A DNA stretch of 64,000 nt from the NCBI GenBank assembly GCA_051061015.1, contig JBPFEG010000055.1:1-64000 (forward strand), in the 5' to 3' direction. Shown here one piece after another: positions 35,378-42,681 of this stretch. Under the pieces are notes generated by a model that worked only from the letters and a program-made list of their open reading frames with translations, made no database searches and was not told the origin of the DNA. This DNA is from Methylomicrobium sp051061015 (GTDB lineage: Bacteria; Pseudomonadota; Gammaproteobacteria; Methylococcales; Methylomonadaceae). Position 1 is the first letter of the stretch; every line of letters starts with the position of its first letter. The position numbers were made by a program, and so were the translations under genes.

Positions 35378-36121
35378 CTAATAAACATCAAGTTCAATTT
35401 TAAATTCATTCAGCAGGGCTTGCTGTTCCGGGCTTAGCTGCTTGTTTGTCAGCAAGTCCGGGCGTCTCTGCCAGGTTCTGCCGAGCGCCTGTTTCATCCG
35501 CCAGCGCTCGATTTCGGCATGATTGCCGCCCAACAACACCTTCGGCACCGGATAGTCATCCAAATGCTCGGGCCGGGTAAAATGCGGACAATCCAACAAT
35601 CCGTTCCGGTGCGAATCCTGCTCCGCGGACGCTTCATCGCCGAGCACGCCGGGCAAGAGGCGCGTAATGCCGTCGATCACGATCAGGGCCGCGAGCTCGC
35701 CGCCGCTGATTACATAGTCGCCAAGCGACCATTCCTCATCACAATCGAGCTCGACGAAACGTTCGTCAACCCCTTCATAACGCCCTGCGACAAGAATCAA
35801 TTGACTGAGTTGACTGGCCTCGGCCAACAGTTGCTGGGTCAATAACTTGCCTTGAGGACTTAAATAGACCACTTTGGCGGGGCTTGCACCCACCGCTTTC
35901 GCCGCCGTGACCGCCTCATGCAGAGGCGGGTATTTCATTACCATGCCTGGACCGCCGCCGTAAGGCCGGTCATCCACGGTCCGGTGCCGGTCTTCGGTAT
36001 AGTCCCGGGGGTTCCATACGTTCAGACTGACAAGCTGCCGTTCGATCGCCCTGCCGGTTACACCATAGCTTGCGGCGCCGGTAACCATCTCCGGAAAGAT
36101 CGAAACAACATCAAAGCGCAT
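35378..36121 (-). CDS. trmD: tRNA (guanine-N1)-methyltransferase
   Basis: SPOUT-class methyltransferase making m1G37 in tRNAs. The 247 residues show RFDVVSIFPEM, the block VDDRPYGGGPGMV, and the trefoil-knot region LGDYVISGGELAALIVID. The gene order rimM-trmD-rplS is fully conserved in this class. It starts 9 bases after the rimM stop. Confidence 0.98.
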   Translation of the reverse strand: MRFDVVSIFPEMVTGAASYGVTGRAIERQLVSLNVWNPRDYTEDRHRTVDDRPYGGGPGMVMKYPPLHEAVTAAKAVGASPAKVVYLSPQGKLLTQQLLAEASQLSQLILVAGRYEGVDERFVELDCDEEWSLGDYVISGGELAALIVIDGITRLLPGVLGDEASAEQDSHRNGLLDCPHFTRPEHLDDYPVPKVLLGGNHAEIERWRMKQALGRTWQRRPDLLTNKQLSPEQQALLNEFKIELDVY

Positions 36122-36129
36122 GGCGGCGT

Positions 36130-36642
36130 TTAAAAATCAGGATCCCAATCGACCACGATCCGGCCGCCTTCGCGGTCGATCTCGACGATCACTTGCTCCT
36201 TAATAAACGGTACCGCGCGTTCGCGTTCGCCTTTTACGATCAACACATCATTCGCGCCGGTTTCGAGCAGGCTGTCGACTACACCCAACGCCACGCCGTC
36301 GGTCGTGACAACCTCTAATCCGATTAAATCGGACCAGTAATATTCGCCTTCAGACGTTTCGGGCAGTTGCTCGCGGCGGATAAAAATCTCGGAGCCGAGC
36401 AAGGTTTCCGCCTGATTGCGGTCGTTCACACCCTTGATCAGTACAATCACCCCACTGCCATGAAGTTTACCGTCGACGACTTCGACCGTCTTTACTTCGC
36501 CCGCTTTTTTCAGCAGCCAGGGCAAATAGTTCAGGATGTTTTCCTTCGGACTAGTATAGGAAAAAACCTTTACCCAGCCTTTGACACCAAAAACGCCGGA
36601 AATTTTGCCGACGTCAACGGTGTTATCGTTTTCTCTGGTCAA
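36130..36642 (-). CDS. rimM: Ribosome maturation factor RimM
   Basis: A 170-residue protein that helps mature the head of the 30S subunit, binding S19. The N-terminal RimM domain shows VGKISGVFGVKGWVKVFSYT, followed by a PRC-barrel domain (YYWSDLIGLEVVT). Typical in length. It lies between rpsP and trmD in the conserved operon. Confidence 0.97.
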   Translation of the reverse strand: MTRENDNTVDVGKISGVFGVKGWVKVFSYTSPKENILNYLPWLLKKAGEVKTVEVVDGKLHGSGVIVLIKGVNDRNQAETLLGSEIFIRREQLPETSEGEYYWSDLIGLEVVTTDGVALGVVDSLLETGANDVLIVKGERERAVPFIKEQVIVEIDREGGRIVVDWDPDF

Positions 36643-36650
36643 GACCTGAT

Positions 36651-36902
36651 TTAGGCGCTTGCCTTCGCAGCGTCTTTAATCAGTCTTGCAACGCGGTCGG
36701 AAGGTTGCGCGCCGTGAGATTTCCAGTATTCAACTCGTTCGCTGTCCAGACGCAGTCTGACTTCGTTGCCGCGTGCCAGAGGATTGAAGAAGCCTACGCG
36801 CTCGATGTAACGACCGTCACGACCGCTTCTGCTGTCAGCAACGATGACATGATAAAAAGGACGATTTTTCGCGCCGGTTCTTGTAAGGCGAATGGTAACC
36901 AT
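36651..36902 (-). CDS. rpsP: 30S ribosomal protein S16
   Basis: An 83-residue S16: MVTIRLTRTGAKNRPFYHVI and ADSRSGRDGRYIERVGFFNP are diagnostic. First gene of the operon; its promoter should lie in the 204 bases upstream toward ffh, which is on the same strand. Confidence 0.98.
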   Translation of the reverse strand: MVTIRLTRTGAKNRPFYHVIVADSRSGRDGRYIERVGFFNPLARGNEVRLRLDSERVEYWKSHGAQPSDRVARLIKDAAKASA

Positions 36903-37069
36903 TAACGTTTTCCTCGAAACATTTAATTCAAAAAAATTAATCCGCCTATTCTACGCGATTTTGCTAATATGTAAAGCGCTGAATAGGCACAAAATACTGC
37001 TTATAGATTTTGATGCGTGTAGTTGCGAGCTAAGCTAAGCCGAACTACGACGAAGACCCAAAAGAGCCA

Positions 37070-37088
37070 CCTCTCCCGCAGGGAGAGG
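37070..37088. repeat. CCTCTCCC/GGGAGAGG hairpin downstream of ffh
   Basis: CCTCTCCC-GCA-GGGAGAGG is a short perfect hairpin 19 bases past the ffh stop. Similar CTCTCCC/GGGAGAG elements occur as interspersed repeats in many gammaproteobacteria, so this may be such a repeat or a weak terminator. Confidence 0.5.
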
Positions 37089-37106
37089 GTTTTATCCCCA
37101 ATCGAC

Positions 37107-38465
37107 TCAGCGACGCATGCCTCGAACGTTGCTCTTGATGCCGCGGATCATATTTGCCATATTGCCGCCGGCTTTCAGCTTCTTCATCATTTTTTCCATC
37201 ATCATGAATTGCTTCAGCATCCGGTTCACCGCGTTCAAATCCTGGCCACAGCCGTCGGCGATCCGTTTCTTGCGGTTGCCTTTGATCAGATCGGGGAAGC
37301 GGCGCTCCTGCGGAGTCATCGAATTGATCACCGCGATTTGGCGAGCCAGTTCCTTGTCGTTGACCTTGTCGCGAAGATCCTTCGGCACGCTGTTCATTCC
37401 AGGCAATTTGTCGAGCATCGTGCCGACGCCGCCCATGTTCTGCATTTCCATCAACTGCTGACGGAAGTCTTCCAGGTCGAAGCCTTTGCCTTTTTGAATC
37501 TTGCGGACCAGCTTTTGTGCTTTTTCCTTATCGACCTTCTGCTCGATTTCTTCGATCAGGCTGAGCATGTCGCCCATGCCAAGAATACGCGAAGCGATCC
37601 GGTCCGGATGGAAAGGTTCGAGCGCGTCGGCCTTCTCGCCGACCCCGATGAATTTGATCGGCTTGCCAGTAATATGACGAATCGACAGCGCCGCCCCGCC
37701 GCGCGCATCGCCGTCGGCTTTGGTCAGAATCACGCCGGTCAACGGCAGCGCATCGTTGAACGCTTTCGCGGTCACTGCAGCGTCCTGACCGGTCATGCTG
37801 TCGACCACGAACAGGGTTTCGATCGGCTTGACCGCGGCATGCAATTCCTTGATTTCAGCCATCATTTCGTCATCGATGTGCAGGCGGCCCGCGGTATCGA
37901 TGATCAAGACATCCAGAAATTTACGCTTCGCAGCGTCGATCGCGGCGTTCGCAATGTCGACCGGCTTTTGGGTGGATTCGCTGGGAAAAAACTCCAGATT
38001 CAAATCCTGGGCGAGCGTCTCCAACTGTTTGATCGCGGCCGGACGATAGACGTCGGCACTGACTACACCGACTTTTTTCTTTTGATTCTCTTTCAGCCAG
38101 CGGCCCAGCTTCGCGACGGTGGTGGTTTTACCGGCACCCTGCAAGCCCGCCATCAGCACGATTGCCGGTGGCGTGGTACGCAGATTCAGCGCCTCATTGC
38201 GCTCCCCCATCACCTTGACCAACTCGGACTGCACCAGCTTGATCATCGACTGGCCCGGCGTCAGGCTGCTCTGTACGGTTTTCCCTAAGGCGCCAGCCTT
38301 GACACGATCGATAAAATCGGTCACCACAGGCAAGGCAACATCGGCTTCCAGCAAGGCCATCCGCACTTCGCGCAGGGTCTCCTTGATGTTATCCTCGGTC
38401 AGGCGGCCCTGACCTTTCAGTTTTTTGAGGGTATCACTTAATCGATCGGTTAAATTATCAAACAT
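37107..38465 (-). CDS. ffh: Signal recognition particle protein Ffh
   Basis: SRP54-type GTPase, 452 residues, binding signal sequences on the ribosome together with 4.5S RNA. The N-domain starts MFDNLTDRLSDTLKKLKG; the G-domain holds AGLQGAGKTTTVAKL and DTAGRLHIDDEM and TKADGDARGG; the C-terminal M-domain from about residue 300 is methionine-rich (MKKLKAGGNMANMIRG). Its RNA partner is at 56782-56891 in this window. The gene is divergent from the CcsA-like gene. Confidence 0.98.
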   Translation of the reverse strand: MFDNLTDRLSDTLKKLKGQGRLTEDNIKETLREVRMALLEADVALPVVTDFIDRVKAGALGKTVQSSLTPGQSMIKLVQSELVKVMGERNEALNLRTTPPAIVLMAGLQGAGKTTTVAKLGRWLKENQKKKVGVVSADVYRPAAIKQLETLAQDLNLEFFPSESTQKPVDIANAAIDAAKRKFLDVLIIDTAGRLHIDDEMMAEIKELHAAVKPIETLFVVDSMTGQDAAVTAKAFNDALPLTGVILTKADGDARGGAALSIRHITGKPIKFIGVGEKADALEPFHPDRIASRILGMGDMLSLIEEIEQKVDKEKAQKLVRKIQKGKGFDLEDFRQQLMEMQNMGGVGTMLDKLPGMNSVPKDLRDKVNDKELARQIAVINSMTPQERRFPDLIKGNRKKRIADGCGQDLNAVNRMLKQFMMMEKMMKKLKAGGNMANMIRGIKSNVRGMRR

Positions 38466-38673
38466 GGCGTAAACTTACTGGTAACTAGGAAAACTGGCCC
38501 CCGCACATAATGGGCTAGGATCAGGACACATTAACAGATTATACTACCATACCTTGAGCAGTCCTGTAATCTTCACCGTTTTCCCTGAGGCAGAGGCAGA
38601 GGTAAATGCCGCCCGCTTTCAAAACCGCGTAATCGATCCGAATCAAACCCATTTTCAACCATTAAATTGTTGA

Positions 38674-39468
38674 ATGACCACACTCCAGCTTGCTCTTCTG
38701 TCCATCGGCGCGTATGTCTGCAATGCGCTATTGATCGTCCGGCACGTCCATAAACACCGGAGCGAAAAAGCACCGCTGTCGCCCGGCTGGATCGGGGTCG
38801 CCGCGCATTTTGCGTATATCGCGGTCCATTTCAAACAATATCAGGGGTTTAATTTCGGCTTTTTCAGCGCCGCATCGCTGGTTTCGATGATTGTCGCGCT
38901 GCTGCTGTTGATCGCGGCAATCAACAAGCCGGTCGAAAAACTGGGCGTGATCCTGTTTCCGATCGCCGCCCTGATGCTCGGCCTGGATTCGACTTTGTCC
39001 GAAAAACCTCATCCTCTGCATATTCACAACTGGCAGATGAGCACGCACATCCTGACCTCGATCATCGCGTTCAGCCTGTTGAATATCGCCGCGCTGCAAG
39101 CGATATTGCTGGCGATTCAGGATCAGCAGCTGCGTAGCCATCCGCCGAAACGCTATATTCAATCGCTGCCCCCGCTGCAAACGATGGAATCTTTGCTTTT
39201 TCAGATGCTCAGCGCCGGCTTGTTCTTTTTGACGATCTCGCTGATCAGCGGCTTTATTTTCATTGAAGATTTGTTCGCGCAGCATCTCGTACACAAGACG
39301 GCGCTGTCGATTCTGGCCTGGATTATTTTCTCCGGCCTGATCCTTGGCCGTATCCGCTACGGCTGGCGCGGGCGAACCGCGATCAAATTAACACTGTGGG
39401 GCTTTCTGTCGCTGCTGCTCGCCTATTTTGGCAGCAAGCTGGTTTTGGAGTTGATTTTGCACCGCTGA
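38674..39468 (+). CDS. CcsA/YpjD-like inner-membrane protein
   Basis: A 264-residue protein with about eight hydrophobic segments. It belongs to the CytC_asm (HemX/YpjD) group of the CcsA cytochrome-assembly superfamily: conserved His residues appear in HVHKH at the start, in HIHNWQMSTHILTSIIAF in the middle, and in HKTALSILAWIIFSG near the end. A role in haem handling or cytochrome assembly is assumed for the family, not proven. In gammaproteobacteria this gene often lies divergent to ffh, as here. Confidence 0.88.
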   Translation: MTTLQLALLSIGAYVCNALLIVRHVHKHRSEKAPLSPGWIGVAAHFAYIAVHFKQYQGFNFGFFSAASLVSMIVALLLLIAAINKPVEKLGVILFPIAALMLGLDSTLSEKPHPLHIHNWQMSTHILTSIIAFSLLNIAALQAILLAIQDQQLRSHPPKRYIQSLPPLQTMESLLFQMLSAGLFFLTISLISGFIFIEDLFAQHLVHKTALSILAWIIFSGLILGRIRYGWRGRTAIKLTLWGFLSLLLAYFGSKLVLELILHR

Positions 39469-39493
39469 CGCTCCTTTTTTACAGTCCGCCTCG

Positions 39494-39745
39494 ATGAACT
39501 TGCCTCAGGAACCACCTGCCTCACCCTGTATCAAATGCTGTTGTCTTGATCAGAATAGTCTTTGCGTAGGTTGCTTTCGCACCCTCGACGAAATCACCGG
39601 ATGGACGAAAATGAATTCGGCTGCGCGCTCGGCGGTTCTGGCTCAAACAGAAAAACGACGCGTGCAGAATGAGGGAACCAGGCAATCATTCTTTTGTCAT
39701 TCCTTAACACCCAGGAAAGGCAAGCTTGAAACAATTACATCGTAA
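39494..39745 (+). CDS. DUF1289 small cysteine-rich protein
   Basis: 83 residues. The cysteine pattern SPCIKCCCLDQNSLCVGCFRTLDEITGW matches DUF1289, a small family with four conserved cysteines that likely bind metal. Function is unknown. The last 25 residues past KRRVQNEGT look unconserved and may come from a shifted or extended 3' end. It follows the CcsA-like gene by 25 bases on the same strand. Confidence 0.82.
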   Translation: MNLPQEPPASPCIKCCCLDQNSLCVGCFRTLDEITGWTKMNSAARSAVLAQTEKRRVQNEGTRQSFFCHSLTPRKGKLETITS

Positions 39746-39771
39746 AGATTTATTCAGCCGGTCTGTTTTTA

Positions 39772-40025
39772 ATGAGGAACGCAATCTCGATTTTTCACGC
39801 CGTATTATGGGCACGCCCCGACGGCAATGTCATGATCGATCCGCTGCCCCATGATCGGTGAATTGCGCCTGCTTCCGGACGACAAGCGGCAGAACAAAAG
39901 TCAGGCTATCGCCTCGATAGGCCGCTCCGCCCGGCATCAAAACCGTCTTGCCCGGCGACGGCTTGCCATTATTCAATAACGGCGGCGAGGCATTGCGGCG
40001 TTTGACCGCTTCGCTCGAAGATTAA
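39772..40025 (+). pseudogene. Decayed metallo-beta-lactamase-fold hydrolase
   Basis: Three pieces of one protein family survive in different frames. Frame one, from an ATG at 39772, reads ISIFHAVLWARPDGNVMIDPLP and stops at 39843. A second piece reads GELRLLPDDKRQNKSQA. A third reads VLPGDGLPLFNNGGEALRR and stops at 40025. These match the start, late middle and end of an MBL-fold hydrolase, whose usual length is about 200 residues; most of the middle, including the metal-binding HxHxDH region, is missing. So the gene suffered an internal deletion plus frameshifts. The family assignment rests on recognising the fragments by eye. The remaining bases to 40169 hold nothing clear. Confidence 0.65.
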
Positions 40026-40169
40026 GAAATCGTTATGGATACAAAAACTTACATCAGCCAGGTAGAGAAAGGGCGGTTTTTATTCTATATTTAATTAGGG
40101 TAAGAAATAACAAAATCACAGCATTTTGAGATTTAAAATCCGCTATCAATAACATAGGTTATTATTGCA

Positions 40170-40475
40170 ATGAACATCATTAATTTACGAAAACATGTCC
40201 GCCGAGCAAACGATACGCGTCCGACTGGCGATCGCCGCTGCACACCCAATCAAGTCGATGCGACCGAAATGCAGGGCAGCGAATCCACAATTGCCAAACT
40301 CAACCGCCGCAAAGCGGAAAGACGCCTGAAGGATCGCAGAAAACCGCTGCCCCATGCAAAACAAAATAATGAAATTTTGCCTCCCGGCACCAAATATGCG
40401 CGTTTCAAGCTGACCCGGGGTGAGCGGAATCTGATTCAGGATATGTTCTTGAGCGATCTTGATGAGAAAGAATAA
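40170..40475 (+). CDS. Small basic hypothetical protein
   Basis: A 101-residue, Arg/Lys-rich protein (KLNRRKAERRLKDRRKPL). There is no signal peptide or membrane segment. A C-terminal part reads PPGTKYARFKLTRGERNLIQDMFLSDLDEKE. I do not recognise a family. It stands alone between the pseudogene and the convergent lipoprotein gene. Confidence 0.55.
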   Translation: MNIINLRKHVRRANDTRPTGDRRCTPNQVDATEMQGSESTIAKLNRRKAERRLKDRRKPLPHAKQNNEILPPGTKYARFKLTRGERNLIQDMFLSDLDEKE

Positions 40476-40581
40476 TCCGGGCTTTTTGTTGTGCAGAGGA
40501 AACGCCCTCTTCAATCTTTAATGCTCCCGAGAGAAGCTTTAACCAGCCGGACACACCTAAAGCTTCTCCCACTTTTTCCAT

Positions 40582-41295
40582 TCACCGGAATGAAAAAAGG
40601 TCATTTTCTGGTTCCTGGCAATTGTGATTTCCAGCCTTCTCGCAAAGCTGAAAACTCAATTGCTGAGCCCAATACACATAAGCCTGCTCAACATCATCCC
40701 AATTATTGAACGATCCTGCCAAAGTTTTCCCGCCGGCCCGGCAATCGGCCGAGGCCATCAGCAACTCGCCGCTCGCGGAATCGGTCACTCGCCTTTCGAT
40801 ACTGGCCTTGCCTACAAACGATTCAGTGCCGAAAACCAGGCGCTTCAGCAACGACGACGCGCGCGCCGACGGGTATAAGGTGGTTAACTGATCCAACAAC
40901 AAAGTCGAGGTTTCGGCGTCGGTAATCGCCAACTGCACCCGCAATGTATCCGGCCCGGGCTTGGTAACCAATTTGAAATCCTTTCTTAGGGCCTCCCGTA
41001 TACGGTATTCGAACAATTCTTTCAGGCGGGCGCTTTCGATCTGCGGTCGATCGTTCAGGTCGGAATCCGGGGTTTTTCTGATCACGACCGGGTCGACGAT
41101 GATTTTCTTGTAATGCGACCAATCCGCGCCTTTTTTCCAATAGCTCAGCAGCGCATCATCCTCCTGATCTTCCTTCAGGATCGAGTAATCGTTCAGAAAT
41201 CCGCTGGTCTCGACATAGCGAGCTTGATAAGTCCTGGCGCAGCCTATGGCTGACAAAAAGAAGAGGGTTATTACAATACGAGGAAAGAGAGCCAT
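40582..41295 (-). CDS. DUF3313-type lipoprotein
   Basis: A 237-residue lipoprotein. A signal peptide ends in the lipobox FLSAIGC with the lipidated cysteine about residue 19, so it is anchored to a membrane facing the periplasm. The rest matches the DUF3313 pattern: GFLNDYSILKE near the start, YKKIIVDPVVIR and a C-terminal KASIERRVTDSASGELL region. Function is unknown. I chose the ATG at 41295 because it gives the signal peptide directly; the frame is open to 41325. Confidence 0.82.
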   Translation of the reverse strand: MALFPRIVITLFFLSAIGCARTYQARYVETSGFLNDYSILKEDQEDDALLSYWKKGADWSHYKKIIVDPVVIRKTPDSDLNDRPQIESARLKELFEYRIREALRKDFKLVTKPGPDTLRVQLAITDAETSTLLLDQLTTLYPSARASSLLKRLVFGTESFVGKASIERRVTDSASGELLMASADCRAGGKTLAGSFNNWDDVEQAYVYWAQQLSFQLCEKAGNHNCQEPENDLFSFR

Positions 41296-41407
41296 GGCAT
41301 CCACTTCAAATCTATTGAAAAACAAACAACACGATTTAAAGTGTAATGCAATTTATCAGTTTGACTATATGCCGACGTAAGGAGCCGACTTTTGCAGAGG
41401 AAAAAAC

Positions 41408-41443
41408 TCAAGACCTGCCGGCCAGGCCGGCGCAAGGTCTTGA
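41408..41443 (-). terminator. Strong rho-independent terminator
   Basis: TCAAGACC pairs with GGTCTTGA, with an inner GCCGG/CCGGC stem, then on the minus strand GTTTTTTCC. It follows the first glycine-zipper gene by 34 bases and very likely ends its transcript. Confidence 0.88.
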
Positions 41444-41477
41444 TGGCTGTTTGAGAATCGCGTAACCAGATCGTCGG

Positions 41478-41876
41478 TTAGTAGCCGCCCATTCCGTTAC
41501 CCAAATATGAACCGGCTGCAGCGCCGATACCTGTCGCCAACGGATCGCCCGAACCAAACTGGTAGCCCAACACGCCGCCGATCACACCGCCTGCCAAACC
41601 GTTTGTGGATGGGCGACCGCCACCGGAATAATAAGGGACTGGAGCAGGCGCCTGATAAACCACTGCCGGCGGCGGTGGCGGTGCATAGTAGCTTACGACC
41701 GGCTGTGGATAATACTGCACAACAGGGGCCGGATAATAATCGACATGATGTCCATGATGGTGATGATGATGGCCCCAACCATGGCCGTGACCATGCCCCC
41801 AGCCGTCCGCAAAGGCCGCCGCCGGCAGCATCATGGCGCAAACCGCCAAAGAAATGAATAACAATGATTTTTTCAT
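41478..41876 (-). CDS. His-rich glycine-zipper envelope protein
   Basis: 132 residues with a signal peptide (MKKSLLFISLAVCAMMLPAA). The mature part opens with a metal-binding-like His/Gly run (DGWGHGHGHGWGHHHHHH), continues with a Pro/Tyr-rich linker (PPPPPAVVYQAPAPVPYY), and ends in a glycine-zipper segment (GLAGGVIGGVLGYQFG and GIGAAAGSYLG) that may insert in a membrane. Such proteins are envelope-associated in many proteobacteria, with no fixed role. The ATG at 41876 has GGAG 9 bases upstream; an in-frame ATG further up is less likely. A paralogue follows upstream. Confidence 0.8.
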   Translation of the reverse strand: MKKSLLFISLAVCAMMLPAAAFADGWGHGHGHGWGHHHHHHGHHVDYYPAPVVQYYPQPVVSYYAPPPPPAVVYQAPAPVPYYSGGGRPSTNGLAGGVIGGVLGYQFGSGDPLATGIGAAAGSYLGNGMGGY

Positions 41877-42082
41877 AAGATCGTACTCCATGATGCAGAT
41901 CAAATATTAAAATAACAACTGGAATCTTTTTTGTTGATTACATTATGCATGATCTAACTGAATGCTTCCTTAACGAGAAGGCCAATTTGATCGCGAAAAT
42001 CAGAAACGATAAACCTTTCTCCATTCAATGAAGCGCTTAGCGGATTTTCTACGCAGACGCCGAAAATCCGCCTAATTAACGA

Positions 42083-42433
42083 CTATTTCCCGATTTCATT
42101 GCCGATCAGAGAGCCGGCTGCCGCGCCGACGCCGGCCGCGAGCGGATTACCGTTGCCAACCTGATAACCCAGCGCGCCACCGACCACACTGCCTGCCAAA
42201 CCTGACGTCGAGCGGCGATCGGGAGCCGGATGACGATAAGGCTGCGGCGCAGGATAATAAGCCGGAGCGGGAGGAGGCGCCGGCACATAGTAATGTACAA
42301 CTTCGTCCCTATGCCCATGCCTGTGCTTGTAATGCCCTTTTGCTTTGCCTGGGTGGCCGCCGGAAGCCTCCGCAGCCCCGGCGAAACTCAGGGCAATCGT
42401 AAAAATTTGCAATAAGATCAGTAATTTTTTCAT
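42083..42433 (-). CDS. Glycine-zipper envelope protein, paralogue
   Basis: 116 residues with the same plan as the neighbour at 41478-41876: signal peptide (MKKLLILLQIFTIALSFAG), a shorter basic His/Lys part (GKAKGHYKHRHGHRDE), a Pro/Tyr-rich linker, and the closing glycine zipper (GLAGSVVGGALGYQVG). The zippers align residue for residue, so the two arose by duplication. The His run is weaker here. The gap between them, 206 bases, is enough for separate promoters. Confidence 0.78.
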   Translation of the reverse strand: MKKLLILLQIFTIALSFAGAAEASGGHPGKAKGHYKHRHGHRDEVVHYYVPAPPPAPAYYPAPQPYRHPAPDRRSTSGLAGSVVGGALGYQVGNGNPLAAGVGAAAGSLIGNEIGK

Positions 42434-42681
42434 AGTCGTCTCGGAATGTGAGTTAAAGGATCAGTCGTTTTAAAGCCTAAAGTGATTTTTTTCCGACCAT
42501 TATAAGTCGCACGATCTGAACGGAGACTTAACAGGCAAACTGGTACTCATCAATTATGCACCACAATATCCCTAAATACATTGATTGGGCTCCCAATTTC
42601 AGGATGATTTACCGGTCATTTTTTCTCTACAGCGCTTATAATAGCTGCCCTCTTCTACACCAAATATGAGCGAATCGATTG

